From Limisphaerales bacterium (GTDB lineage Bacteria > Verrucomicrobiota > Verrucomicrobiia > Limisphaerales > UBA8199): a stretch of 43,844 bases of DNA. Positions 1 through 8,339 of the stretch are shown one piece after another. The translations under genes and the position numbers were made by a program. The notes beneath the pieces are model-generated. The model worked only from the letters and a program-made list of their open reading frames with translations. It searched no databases and was not told the DNA's origin. The DNA lies in assembly GCA_003152225.1 (NCBI GenBank), contig PLZQ01000120.1:27195-71038 (forward strand), given 5' to 3'. Numbering within the stretch: position 1 is the first letter of the stretch; each line of letters opens with the position of its first letter.

Positions 1-753
1 CACATCATCCGCCTTATCCTGGACTCCCAGCACGTAAAGCAGCGGCAAGTAGTGTTCGGGGGTAGGCACCGCCAGACGAGCGGAGCGCCCGAGCTTGGAG
101 TAGCCGATGATCGCCTCATGGTCACCCGACTGGATCAAGCTTTTCAGCCGGGCGTCGAATTCCAGCGCCCAATCGTACGCCGTATCCTCCCACACGATCT
201 TGCGCAGGTTGTGGACGATGTTGCCACTGCCGATAAGGAGCACGCCCTTTTTGCGCAGTCCTCTCAGTTCCCGGCCCAGTTCGTAATGGGTGGCAGGTGC
301 CTTCCTCTGGTCCAGACTCAGTTGAACCACCGGAACATCGGCCTCTGGGAACATCCGGCACAGCACCGACCAGGTGCCGTGGTCCAGTCCCCAGTCCAAG
401 TCCAGTTCGATAGGTGCCTTTCGCGCAAGTCCCTGTGCCGACCGGGCCAAGTCCGGCGAGCCCGGCGCCGGGTAACGCTTCTCGAACAGCGCGGGCGGGA
501 ATCCAGAGAAATTATGGATCGTCTTCGACTGCTCCATGGCCGTGACACGGGTTCCCGCCGTTTCCCAATGCGCGGAGACGCAGAGGACGGCTTTGGGCTT
601 TGGTAGGGACCGGGCGACCTCAACCCACGCCCGGCTGAATTCGTTGTCCTCGATCGCGTTCATCGGACTGCCATGCCCAATGAATAGGGCTGGCATGGTC
701 GCCCCGGTATCGGGAGCCGCCGCGATCTTGCGAAGGATGGAGCTGGTTGCCAT
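1..753 (-). CDS. DODA-type extradiol ring-opening dioxygenase (YgiD-like), 3' end outside window
   Basis: The gene runs off the left edge of the window, with 251 codons visible and no stop, so probably only about 10 residues are missing. The N-terminal part has PALFIGHGSPMNA and SAHWET, and the C-terminal part has PTPEHYLPLLYVLG; these are hallmarks of the class III extradiol dioxygenase family that includes YgiD (4,5-DOPA dioxygenase). The expected metal ligands are the His in GHGSP, the His in SAHWE and the His in PTPEHY. The family cleaves catechol-type rings using Zn or Fe, in the cytoplasm. The ATG at 753 gives a natural N-terminus. It is the last gene of a minus-strand run with YceI, a WrbA-like flavodoxin and pirin, which suggests a role in quinone or catechol stress. 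The substrate is not determined. Confidence 0.88.
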   Translation of the reverse strand, partial: MATSSILRKIAAAPDTGATMPALFIGHGSPMNAIEDNEFSRAWVEVARSLPKPKAVLCVSAHWETAGTRVTAMEQSKTIHNFSGFPPALFEKRYPAPGSPDLARSAQGLARKAPIELDLDWGLDHGTWSVLCRMFPEADVPVVQLSLDQRKAPATHYELGRELRGLRKKGVLLIGSGNIVHNLRKIVWEDTAYDWALEFDARLKSLIQSGDHEAIIGYSKLGRSARLAVPTPEHYLPLLYVLGVQDKADDV

Positions 754-770
754 TTGCGGATGTAGCTCGT

Positions 771-1376
771 TTACTTATTCCCCGTCTGGCCTGCGGTTTC
801 CTTGACTGCCTCGGCGTTGATTTCGAGCTCGACCTCCTCACCCACGGCCAGAACGCCCGTTTCGATTACCTGGTGGTAGTTGATTCCATAGTCCTTCCGA
901 TTCAGTTTCGTCTTGGCTTCCAGTCCAATGCGGAGGTTTCCCCAAGGGTCTTTGCTTGGTCCGGCCAGCTTGGCAGGCAGTCGCAATTCCTTGGTGACAC
1001 CGCGCATTGTGAAATCGGAAATCATGGCGATCTGCCCTCCAGTCATCTCGATGCGCTTGGTCTTGAACGTGATCGTCGGGTAATTGGTGGCATCGAAGAA
1101 GTCCGCGGTTCGCAGATGGTTGTCCCGTTGCTGAACGCCTGTATCCACGCTCTTCACCTGAATCGTTCCTCTCGCCTCCGCGATTTTGCCGTCATCGAGC
1201 ACGATCGCTCCGGCAAACTCCTTGAACTGTCCCTTCACGTTGTTAAGCCCCAGGTGCCTCACGGAAAAGCCGATGCTCGTATGGGCCGGGTCTATGTTGT
1301 AGGTGTCCATCGCGGAGGCGACTGAACCGAGCAGCAGTGCCGCTGCGATCGGGGCCAATGTTCTTTTGATCTGCAT
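771..1376 (-). CDS. YceI family periplasmic protein
   Basis: This is a 201-aa protein with a Sec signal peptide (basic MQIKR, hydrophobic APIAAALLLGSVASA, then mature MDTYNIDPAHTS). The body matches the YceI lipocalin-like fold: YNIDPAHTSIGFSVRHLG at the start, the FDATNYPTITFKT strand region, the FTMRGVTKE motif and a GxxxKTKLNRKDYGI strand near the end. YceI proteins bind isoprenoid or quinone-like lipids in the periplasm or act in stress responses. It sits 17 bases upstream of the dioxygenase and 41 bases downstream of the flavodoxin, so co-transcription is likely. The ligand cannot be read from the sequence. Confidence 0.92.
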   Translation of the reverse strand: MQIKRTLAPIAAALLLGSVASAMDTYNIDPAHTSIGFSVRHLGLNNVKGQFKEFAGAIVLDDGKIAEARGTIQVKSVDTGVQQRDNHLRTADFFDATNYPTITFKTKRIEMTGGQIAMISDFTMRGVTKELRLPAKLAGPSKDPWGNLRIGLEAKTKLNRKDYGINYHQVIETGVLAVGEEVELEINAEAVKETAGQTGNK

Positions 1377-1417
1377 ATCTGTTTCTTTCTTCTTGTTTTG
1401 CGAAAGGTTGAAGGTGG

Positions 1418-1990
1418 TTACTTGTTAAGTTTTGCGGCGATGCTGGCGACCCGGCGTCCGAGGAGTTCCCCGGTGAGTTTGTCGGCGGCATTGGGCGCGA
1501 CGTCCGTGGGCTCCTGTCCGGCTTGCGCCATGACGCCGCTGTAGCTGCTCAGGCGGTTGATGCCCTTGTCGTTCATCGGCGTTTCGGGAAAGCCGACCCA
1601 AACCATCCCCTGCTGCATGGCCAGGGTGAAAAAGTAATGCAGTGTGCTCAGCTTGTCGCCGCTTGGGCCGCTAGAGACGGTGAAACCGGCCGCGACCTTG
1701 TCGCGCCACGCGCCTCGATACCACCGCTCGCCCGTGGCGTCGGCAAATGCCTTGAACTGCGCGGCTGGCCCGCCCATGTAGGTCGGGCTGCCAAAAATGA
1801 TTGCGTCGCTGGCGTCGAGTTGGGCGAGCACAGTCTCATTCGCATATCGCCCCTTGGCAATGTCCTCGCCCCTGATGGTGATCAGGTTCGTTTTCACACC
1901 CTCAACCGAAGCGCTGCCCTGGTTGACGGCTTCGGCCAGCTTCGTGGTGTGGCCGGTGCCCGAGAAGTAGATGATGGATACGGTAGTCAT
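1418..1990 (-). CDS. Flavodoxin / WrbA-like NAD(P)H:quinone oxidoreductase
   Basis: This 190-aa flavodoxin-fold protein opens with a FMN phosphate-binding loop (IIYFSGTGHTTKLAEAV). It continues with SDAIIFGSPTYMGGPAAQFKAFAD, the second FMN loop typical of WrbA and NAD(P)H-dependent FMN reductases, and then KVAAGFTVSSGPSGDK. The length fits the family. It probably reduces quinones by two electrons in the cytoplasm, avoiding semiquinones. The neighbours (pirin, YceI, extradiol dioxygenase, LysR regulator) fit a quinone or electrophile response cluster. The ATG at 1990 begins MTTVSIIYF with no useful alternative. Confidence 0.88.
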   Translation of the reverse strand: MTTVSIIYFSGTGHTTKLAEAVNQGSASVEGVKTNLITIRGEDIAKGRYANETVLAQLDASDAIIFGSPTYMGGPAAQFKAFADATGERWYRGAWRDKVAAGFTVSSGPSGDKLSTLHYFFTLAMQQGMVWVGFPETPMNDKGINRLSSYSGVMAQAGQEPTDVAPNAADKLTGELLGRRVASIAAKLNK

Positions 1991-2017
1991 TGTCTTGTTT
2001 TGGTTTAGTGGTGCTGT

Positions 2018-2734
2018 TTACTTGAGATCAAACAGGATCGCTTCCGTTGGCTCACTGGCGGTGAGCGTCAGGGTACCGGGTGTTTCGGTGCTCGCTCCGT
2101 CGCCGGTCGCCAGCGCGACCCCATTGAGGGCCAACGCCCCCTCCGCGATCTGCAGCCACGCCCCACGGCCCCGCCTGACCTGGTGTGTCACCGTCTGTCC
2201 GGGCTTGAGCCGGATGCGATAGATGTCCGCGTCCTGGTGAATCGTCGCCGAGCCGTCGCGACCGTCCGACGAAATGACGAGCACCTTGGCGGCGTCGGCG
2301 TGTTCGGTTGCCGGATGCCACTCCGTGTAGCTCGGCGTCAGCCCGCGCTCTCGCGGCTGAATCCAGATTTGCAGGAAATGGAGCGGGGTGGCCGGGGATG
2401 GGTTGAATTCGCTGTGGGTGATGCCCGAGCCCGCGCTCATCAGTTGAATCCGGCCCGGCTTGAGCTGCCGGCCGTTGCCCATACTGTCCTTATGTTCCAG
2501 CGTGCCTTCCAGCACATAACTGAAAATCTCCATATCACGATGCGGATGCGTCCCGAAGCCCTGCCCCGCAGCAACCCGGTCGTCGTTGATCACGCGCAGC
2601 GAACGAAAGCCCATGTGCGCCGGATCGTAGTAATCCGCGAAAGAAAAGGTGTGCTGCGAGTTGAGCCAGCCGTGGTCGGCATGGCCGCGTTCGTCTGCCC
2701 GTCGGATACTCAGTTCGGTCGTTGTCGTTTTCAT
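2018..2734 (-). CDS. Pirin family protein
   Basis: The reading frame is open further upstream, but the ATG at 2734 is chosen because GAGGG lies about 8 bases before it and the protein then begins with a pirin-like N-terminus. The cupin core is clear: GFGTHPHRDMEIFSYVLEG holds the metal-binding His pair and Glu, and GSGITHSEFNPS holds the next His. The final cupin half (LALNGVALATGDGAS) is also present, and at 238 aa the length fits. Bacterial pirins bind metal and some, such as YhhW, have quercetinase activity; others modulate enzymes. It is divergent to the LysR gene and is the first gene of the minus-strand redox cluster. The true activity is unknown. Confidence 0.92.
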   Translation of the reverse strand: MKTTTTELSIRRADERGHADHGWLNSQHTFSFADYYDPAHMGFRSLRVINDDRVAAGQGFGTHPHRDMEIFSYVLEGTLEHKDSMGNGRQLKPGRIQLMSAGSGITHSEFNPSPATPLHFLQIWIQPRERGLTPSYTEWHPATEHADAAKVLVISSDGRDGSATIHQDADIYRIRLKPGQTVTHQVRRGRGAWLQIAEGALALNGVALATGDGASTETPGTLTLTASEPTEAILFDLK

Positions 2735-2816
2735 GCCAACACCCTCGCCGCGTCCGGCAGGGGCGGCTAATGCCAAGTTCTTGGCCTGAGACTGCTTTTT
2801 GGTTATGGTGCCCGGC
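2735..2816. promoter_or_regulatory. Divergent pirin/LysR intergenic control region
   Basis: These 82 bases separate the pirin start (2734, minus) from the LysR start (2817, plus). LysR-type regulators usually bind the region between themselves and a divergent target, so this is the expected operator and promoter zone. I cannot point to a convincing T-N11-A site with confidence. Confidence 0.45.
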
Positions 2817-3707
2817 ATGGAACTCCGACAACTGCGCTACTTCGTGGCGGTGGCCGAACAAGGCAATATCAGCCGGGCCGCGAAAAGCATTTTCCTGACC
2901 CAGCCCGCCTTGAGCCGGCAGATCAAGGCGCTGGAGGAGGAAGTCGGCCAGTGCCTGCTGGAACGCCAAGCCCATTCGATCCGGCTAACACCTGTCGGGG
3001 AGGCACTGCTCCGCGAAGCCCACGACCTGCTGCTGCACGCCGAACAGGTGCTCGAACGGGTGCGCAGCACCGGAAGCGGGCCGCGCCTGCGCGTCGGTTA
3101 CGCACCCTCGCTCGCCGCCGGATTGTTGTCCGTCGCCGTCGGGAACTTCACCCAGGCGCACCCAAACACCCACGTAGAGCTATTCGACCTTTCGACCGCC
3201 GAAATGCTGGCCGGACTGGAAAGTGAGAAGCTGGATGTCGCGCTATGTGTCGGGCAACAGCGCCAAACGCGGGGATTAAAATGGACGCCGCTCGTCCGCG
3301 CGCCTTGGCGGCTGGCCGTGAACCGCAATCATCCGCTCGCCCGGCGGTCGCAAGTAACCCCTCAGCAAGTGGCAGGTGAATCCTTGCTCGTGTATTGCCA
3401 GCGCGACTATCCGGAGTATTGGGACACCATTACCGGTTGGCTGCATGACCACCGGCAACGGCCCAGAATCGCTGGCGAATACGACGGCGCGGAAAACCTC
3501 ATGGCGGCCGTCGAGTCAGGTCTGGGAGTCGCCGTCGTCACGACCCAGATGGCGCGGCTTTTCCCAAAACGTGTGCAGTTGATAACCCTGTCCTCCGCTC
3601 CGGAGCCGGTGTGCATCGCCGCCGGCCGTCGCGCCAATCGAGCGGACGATAAGCCGCTCGCCGTGTTCGTGGAAGAACTGCGCAAAGCCGCTCTGGCCTT
3701 CGGCTAA
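2817..3707 (+). CDS. LysR family transcriptional regulator
   Basis: The 296-aa product starts MELRQLRYFVAVAEQGNISR, the standard LysR winged HTH. The recognition helix region is LTQPALSRQIKALEEEVG and the wing is LLERQAHSIRLTPVGEALL. From about residue 90 (LRVGYAPSLA) follows a periplasmic-binding-like effector domain. I chose ATG 2817 over the open frame at 2799 because it places the HTH at residue 1. It lies divergent to the pirin-flavodoxin-YceI-dioxygenase run, the usual arrangement for a LysR activator of the adjacent genes. The inducer is unknown; an aromatic or quinone compound is plausible from context. Confidence 0.92.
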   Translation: MELRQLRYFVAVAEQGNISRAAKSIFLTQPALSRQIKALEEEVGQCLLERQAHSIRLTPVGEALLREAHDLLLHAEQVLERVRSTGSGPRLRVGYAPSLAAGLLSVAVGNFTQAHPNTHVELFDLSTAEMLAGLESEKLDVALCVGQQRQTRGLKWTPLVRAPWRLAVNRNHPLARRSQVTPQQVAGESLLVYCQRDYPEYWDTITGWLHDHRQRPRIAGEYDGAENLMAAVESGLGVAVVTTQMARLFPKRVQLITLSSAPEPVCIAAGRRANRADDKPLAVFVEELRKAALAFG

Positions 3708-3872
3708 ACCTCGCTCTGATACGAAGGGCCGATTTTTAAGGCTCCGAATTGGACACCGCACTAGCCTGACGCGGCTGTGAAGCAATGATAATCACTCGAA
3801 TGCGCCTTCAGGAAAGCAATTACACATTGGAAATCGCATGACCGCTGATCATGCTTAGTGTAAGAACTAAAG

Positions 3873-3947
3873 TGGCTCCAGAGGCAGGGCTCGAACCTGC
3901 AACATTCCGGTTAACAGCCGGACGCTCTACCATTGAGCTACTCTGGA
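3873..3947 (-). tRNA. tRNA-Asn(GTT)
   Basis: The minus strand folds as a full cloverleaf. The acceptor TCCAGAG pairs with CTCTGGA, the D-stem is GCTC/GAGC, the anticodon stem TCCGG/CCGGA encloses a loop with GTT, the T-stem is GCAGG/CCTGC with TTCGAGC, then discriminator G and an encoded CCA. The gene is 75 nt including CCA. It lies in an otherwise gene-free gap (3708-4231). Confidence 0.97.
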
Positions 3948-4231
3948 TCCCAGAGAAGGGCGCAATCTACAAAGTGGCCTGCGCTACGTCAAATGGATTC
4001 TGAATCCCAATACCCGCGCCGCTTCGGCGCTGCTCTTGGCGAGGATCAAAACCACCGCAGCCGCCTGGAGTTGCGGGAGCGGTGTAGCGCAGGCGAGGGG
4101 AGTGCCTTCGGGCTTGGCGCAACGTAGCGGGAAGACTGGAAGGCCGGCGGCGCGGCTCATTTGCACAAACCGTCCCGATGTGCAATTCTCTAATTGGTAA
4201 TATCACAAATTGAAATACGCGAAAGGGAGTC
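3948..4231. other. Gene-free stretch between tRNA-Asn and the lipoprotein gene
   Basis: I see no convincing gene here. The segment contains several GC-rich inverted motifs (for example GCGCCGCTTCGGCGC near 4017) and looks like degenerate repeat material. The last ~20 bases contain AAAGGGAG, a strong ribosome binding site for the lipoprotein starting at 4232. Confidence 0.4.
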
Positions 4232-4816
4232 ATGAAATACTTAAATACGGTGGCACTGGCCGGGGCGGTGGTTTGGCTGGCGGGATGCGCGTCGGCGCCG
4301 AGGGTGGTAGTGATCGAACCGGTTGGACCGGCACCCACGGGGACCGCTCAAGAAGAGGGCGACGGGTCACTGGTGATCTACTCGGCCCGAAAGCCGGCGG
4401 ACGTCGATGTGAATATGGCGGAGTGGCGGTATAACAACGACTTCGGGAAGAACGACTTCCTGTATGAACCGGCACATACCGACTACACGATCTACGCTCA
4501 GAACGGCGAAGTCTTCCAGCGTGTGCGCAATGCCCGCCGCCCGAACGACGAGACGCCGACGGTGGTGGCGCTCCCGGCTGGAGCGTATAAGGTCGAGGCC
4601 AAAGCGCTCAATTGTGACTCGATCCCGGTGACGGTCCTGATGACCGTGGTGATCAAGCCAGGGCAAACGACCATGGCGCACCTGGAGGGCGGCTGGAACC
4701 CGCTCAGCCAGGACAATGGGATTGCGTTGGCGAGACTGCCTTGCGGCCGGGCGATCGGCTGGCGCGCACCGGAAGCGGGGTTTGCGAGCAGCCAGGCAAG
4801 TTACCAAGCCAACTGA
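4232..4816 (+). CDS. Small putative lipoprotein of unknown function
   Basis: This 194-aa protein has a lipoprotein signal: MKYLN, a hydrophobic stretch, and LAGC with the lipidation Cys at residue 19. After a short linker rich in P, V and E, the mature domain (about residues 45-165) is predicted to be beta-rich and includes GDGSLVIYSARKPAD, LPAGAYKVEAKA and a VIKPGQTTMAHLEGGW strand pair. This resembles small Ig-like or transthyretin-like domains, but I do not recognise a named family. A strong Shine-Dalgarno (AAAGGGAG) precedes the ATG. It is convergent with the phosphoesterase gene that ends 29 bases away. Likely anchored in the cell envelope. Confidence 0.75.
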   Translation: MKYLNTVALAGAVVWLAGCASAPRVVVIEPVGPAPTGTAQEEGDGSLVIYSARKPADVDVNMAEWRYNNDFGKNDFLYEPAHTDYTIYAQNGEVFQRVRNARRPNDETPTVVALPAGAYKVEAKALNCDSIPVTVLMTVVIKPGQTTMAHLEGGWNPLSQDNGIALARLPCGRAIGWRAPEAGFASSQASYQAN

Positions 4817-4845
4817 TCGAGCCGAGGGGAAGAGCCGGGTCCGGC

Positions 4846-7632
4846 TCAGTCGTCGTCGCGGGCTGCGGTGACGGCCCAGGTGGGATAAGCGGCTTGCGAA
4901 CCTTTGAGCGCGTGCCAGAGGATGCGGTTGAGGGTGTCTTCGGGACACTTATCCGGCTCCTCTAACCGCAGCCGCGCGGACGCGTAGGCGTGCTTGCGCA
5001 GGAGCGGGTCTGAGATCTTCTTCGGTGCGGGGTTCATTTGGTCCAGGGGGATGTTGTTCGTCAGTGCCTGGAACGGGGCAAGGTCGGGCGTGTCGGTGAA
5101 GCACGCGGTCATGGGGGTGGCGGTGGCGTCCATTTGGTTCATCGGGGGCAGGCCGAGCATCAACTCTATCGTGCGCAGGAGACTGGTCTGATTGTATTGG
5201 GTGCTGACCACGGCGGAGCGCCGGGTATAAGCGCTGGCGACATAGCAGGTGGTCCGGTAGCCGCTGACGTGGTCCCAGCCGGCCTGCGGGTCGTCTTCAA
5301 TGGCGAAGATGCAGGTGTCCTTCCAGAACCGGCTCCGGCTGATGGCTTCCACGATTTGGCCGAAGGCCAGGTCATTATCGGCCACCATCGCGGCGGGGGT
5401 GGGGCAATTCGCCTTGGTGCCGCTGGTGTGGTCGTTTGGCAAGCTGATGATGCTGAGGTTTGGGAAATCCCCGGTCTGCTCGAACTGCCTCAGCTCTTTG
5501 ATGAACTGCGCTGCGCGGAAGACGTCGGGAATGTGCAATGCCCAGCCTACGGTGTTGGTGACCAAGTAGGGCCGTAGCGACTCGATGGACGGGCGGCAGC
5601 CAATCTCGATTGCCCCAGCCTGATCAACGAAGTCGCGGTAGTAGTCCAGGAAAACAGGTGCTTGGGTCTTTGACTTGTCCCGCCAATGCGATTCGGTGAG
5701 GGCAAATTCGCCGTAATCTCGCAGCGTCTTACCGTGCGCAATGACGTTGTCCCAGATGAAGCCGGCAGACGAATAGGCCAGCGCGTCAACGCCCTCTGTC
5801 CCACCGAAAGGATAGCTGCGCGGGAAGCCGGCGAATGATCGCTCCATGTAATCATTGGCCATGGCGCTGTCGGCCCATTGGTGCCCATCGGCACTCAAAA
5901 TGCCGGAGCAATAGGTGTTGTCGAGCAGGACGAATTCGCGGGCTACCTTATGATGGTTGGGGGTGATGTGCTCGTCGAAGACGCAGAGTGACGGGTCGCC
6001 GTTGCCCTGGCGGAGATCGCCGAGCACCTGGTCGTAGGTGCGGTTCTCCTGGATGATATAGACGACGTGCTTGAAGTGGCTGGGCTCGCCGACACGCTCG
6101 GCGACGGGACGGGCGGGCTGGCCCTGGCGCGCCGGCAGTTTGGCTTCTTGCAGCAAAGCGTAGCGGAGGTTAAGGAGGGCTGTCTGGGTCAGGCACGACA
6201 ATTCCCGCTCGTTCGGCACGGGCACCAGCGACAGGGTGCCGAAATACATATGCGAGCTGTATTTGGCGGGCTCACCGGGCTCGAGGTGCTTGGTGGAGCC
6301 GATGCCTTTGATGTTGGCGACGCAGAGCGCCTTGCGCGCCGGGTCGTAAGCGATGCCGCCGGGGAACCAGCCGACGGGGATCAGGCCGCGCAAGCTGGAC
6401 TGGCCGGGCTTGAAGTCAACGATAGCCACGGCGTTCTGGGTGCCATTGCAGACGAAGAGTTTGCCGCCGGACTTGTCGAACGCGAGCGCGTTGGGCTGCG
6501 CGCCAAACAAGTCCGCGGGATTCTGCCGCGCACAAATAGTCTCGATGATCTGGTCCGTGCGAGTGTCAATGACGCTGAGGGTGTCGCTGCCGGCATTGGC
6601 AACTACGACCCAGCGGCCGTTGGGAGCCACCGCCATGGCGCAGGCGTGCAGGCCGGTTGGGATTTCGGCCAGGGAGGCAACTGTCTCGACCATTTTGCCG
6701 GGCGTCTCACTCTCACTCGCTCCTCGGTCGGGACGCTCCGATGGCAGGCGAGACGCCTGCCCGACTATCTGCTGGCTAGCGGCCAAGTCGATGACCGATA
6801 CGGAACCTTCAGCGGCGACGTGGCGGACCGGGTCCACGCGCACCACGGTGCCGCGGCCAGCCGGGCCAGTGACGTCCTGACCCGCGGGCCGCCGGCCGCC
6901 CCAGTTGCTCACATAGGCCTTTTGGCCGGCCAGCGCCACGTCGTAGGGTGCGACGCCAACCTTCCAGAGCCGCAGCACGCGGCCGTTAGCGGCATCCAAC
7001 TCGGCGAGCCGATTGGATAGATTGAGCGCGACGTAGAGGCGCTTTCCGTCCGGCGACACGGCCATCCCGGCGGGAATCTCGATGGTGCGGTCCGGAACGT
7101 TCGCTGACGGGAGTGGAATGGAAAACAAGCCCACCACTTTGCCGTCCTTCTTGACGCCGAACACTTTGACGTTGCCCTCCACGTTCGCCAGGTAGATGCG
7201 GAAGCCGTCGGGGGAGAAGATCAGGCCCGTGAAACTGAGCTGGCCTCCCTTGTCCGGGCGCAGGATTTCCTTGGCGACCGAATCCGGATCGAGCTCGGAA
7301 TTGTTGCCGGACGGCAACGGCACGCGCTGTCGGATTGCGCCGGTGGCCGGGTCGATCACAACGAGGTCGTGGGTCTTGCCGGCGGTGACGAGCAGGCGGC
7401 CATTGGGGCTGAGAGCGATGCCTTGGGGCCGCATGCCCGGCAGTTCGACCTGGATGCCCACGGGGGTGAGGACTTGATTGGCGGGTGTGTAGTACCGGTT
7501 CGTCCCGATCTGGCCAACCGTTTCAAGGGTCGAGAATATTGGATCAGCGGGGGCCTGTCCTCGACACGCTAAAGGAATGACCGCAGCCGCTAATAGCAGG
7601 GGATAAGCAGCATGGCTCTTAACAAAACGCAT
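4846..7632 (-). CDS. Secreted YncE-type beta-propeller / phosphoesterase fusion
   Basis: The 928-aa product has a signal peptide (MRFVKSHAAYPLLLAAAVIPLA). About residues 40-480 form a YVTN/YncE-type propeller with repeated blades such as GIALSPNGRLLVTAGKTHDL, AVSPDGKRLYVALNLSNRL and AMAVAPNGRWVVVANAG. From about residue 520 comes a PF04185-like phosphoesterase domain: HFKHVVYIIQENRTYDQVLG, then LDNTYCSGILSADGHQW, then SLPNDHT and a FAIEDDPQAGWDHV segment that looks like metal ligands. The family hydrolyses phosphate esters outside the cytoplasm. The substrate is unknown. Oddly, one inter-blade loop (about residues 286-312) is encoded by a palindromic repeat insertion that keeps the frame. It appears monocistronic. 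Confidence 0.88.
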   Translation of the reverse strand: MRFVKSHAAYPLLLAAAVIPLACRGQAPADPIFSTLETVGQIGTNRYYTPANQVLTPVGIQVELPGMRPQGIALSPNGRLLVTAGKTHDLVVIDPATGAIRQRVPLPSGNNSELDPDSVAKEILRPDKGGQLSFTGLIFSPDGFRIYLANVEGNVKVFGVKKDGKVVGLFSIPLPSANVPDRTIEIPAGMAVSPDGKRLYVALNLSNRLAELDAANGRVLRLWKVGVAPYDVALAGQKAYVSNWGGRRPAGQDVTGPAGRGTVVRVDPVRHVAAEGSVSVIDLAASQQIVGQASRLPSERPDRGASESETPGKMVETVASLAEIPTGLHACAMAVAPNGRWVVVANAGSDTLSVIDTRTDQIIETICARQNPADLFGAQPNALAFDKSGGKLFVCNGTQNAVAIVDFKPGQSSLRGLIPVGWFPGGIAYDPARKALCVANIKGIGSTKHLEPGEPAKYSSHMYFGTLSLVPVPNERELSCLTQTALLNLRYALLQEAKLPARQGQPARPVAERVGEPSHFKHVVYIIQENRTYDQVLGDLRQGNGDPSLCVFDEHITPNHHKVAREFVLLDNTYCSGILSADGHQWADSAMANDYMERSFAGFPRSYPFGGTEGVDALAYSSAGFIWDNVIAHGKTLRDYGEFALTESHWRDKSKTQAPVFLDYYRDFVDQAGAIEIGCRPSIESLRPYLVTNTVGWALHIPDVFRAAQFIKELRQFEQTGDFPNLSIISLPNDHTSGTKANCPTPAAMVADNDLAFGQIVEAISRSRFWKDTCIFAIEDDPQAGWDHVSGYRTTCYVASAYTRRSAVVSTQYNQTSLLRTIELMLGLPPMNQMDATATPMTACFTDTPDLAPFQALTNNIPLDQMNPAPKKISDPLLRKHAYASARLRLEEPDKCPEDTLNRILWHALKGSQAAYPTWAVTAARDDD
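6716..6775. repeat. Palindromic (REP-like) element inserted in frame in the phosphoesterase gene
   Basis: The core GGCAGGCG-AGA-CGCCTGCC at 6743-6761 is a perfect 8-bp stem with a 3-nt loop, surrounded by GC-rich sequence unlike the rest of the gene. On the coding strand it gives the peptide VGQASRLPSERPDRGASES, low in hydrophobics and placed exactly between two propeller blades (after SVIDLAASQQ and before MVETVASLAE). A mobile palindromic element accepted as extra protein sequence is the simplest reading. Confidence 0.7.
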
Positions 7633-8069
7633 GAGCCAAACATGCCAGATGCCTCACCGCACAAGCAACCTGCGAGTGAGTTCGTGCATTTGATTATGGC
7701 CCCCCATTGCGCGCGGGTCAGGCCGCTGCAGCGGCAGCCCAGGACCCGATGGCGTCTGAGTTTCACCGGGCTAACGATAAGCACCCATTCCCCACCTGCT
7801 CAACCGGGCCGCCGCTGCAACAGCCAGCCATTACCTATAAACTTATACACTGTCTCCGCGTTCACTGTCTGTAAGGTCAATCGCGACTGTCTTTGTAGGC
7901 CTTTTCCCTACAGGCCTGGCACGGGGTTCGACGCAAGGTCCGGGCAGGCTGCGGATGATCTATGGCGCGCGGATAGCGGGTCCAGATATACGTTAGATGT
8001 GCTCGCCATATTGGCTAGTGTTCGTTTCTGTTCAGATGCGACTATGGCGGAGGGATTGAGTGGCAGAAC
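7633..8069. other. Gene-free stretch upstream of the phosphoesterase gene
   Basis: No convincing coding region on either strand. It must hold the phosphoesterase promoter on the minus strand. I see a small stem TGTAGG-CCTTTTC-CCTACA near 7892-7910 and three scattered ACTGTCT motifs around 7845-7895, none of which I can assign. Confidence 0.4.
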
Positions 8070-8111
8070 GGTCAATGGCAGATGACAGACGTTATATGGC
8101 CGATGGCTGAT
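8070..8111. repeat. Left heptad array (GGCNNAT-type) bracketing the phosphoketolase relic
   Basis: Six consecutive 7-bp units can be read here: GGTCAAT, GGCAGAT, GACAGAC, GTTATAT, GGCCGAT, GGCTGAT. The opposite orientation of the same motif (ATTTGCC, GTTTGCC, ATTTGCC, ATTAGCC) occurs at 8340-8367, so the two arrays form an inverted pair around the phosphoketolase relic. Confidence 0.6.
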
Positions 8112-8168
8112 GCCGGCAAAGGGCAAGCAGCTATCGTCCATTGCCAAACTTGTAAGGCTTCTCAGCGG

Positions 8169-8312
8169 TTAGGCTTTGCCGCGAGCGGTGGCTTTCGCTT
8201 GGGGCTGGCCCCATCGCCAATTCCGGATCTCCGGCATGTCCTGGCCGTATTTGTGGATGTAGGCCTTGTGGTCGATGAGCTTGTCGCGGAGGGCTTGCTT
8301 GACTTGTTTGTA
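8169..8312 (-). pseudogene. Relic of the phosphoketolase C-terminus
   Basis: The last 47 codons of this minus-strand frame read LRDKLIDHKAYIHKYGQDMP then EIRNWRWG, which is the conserved end of D-xylulose-5-P/fructose-6-P phosphoketolase. The rest of that ~790-aa enzyme is absent: upstream lies a short heptad repeat array and then the acetate kinase gene in another frame. Phosphoketolase commonly neighbours acetate kinase, because its product acetyl-phosphate is the acetate kinase substrate, so a deletion that left only the 3' tail is likely. There is no start codon of its own with a ribosome site. The assignment rests on motif recall. Confidence 0.75.
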
Positions 8313-8339
8313 TTCCGACAATTCGTATGTATTCCGACA

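Noticed and set aside
6067-7020. 317-codon plus-strand frame opposite the phosphoesterase
   Set aside because: It is antisense to clear propeller blades and has no family resemblance; it is a GC-rich shadow.
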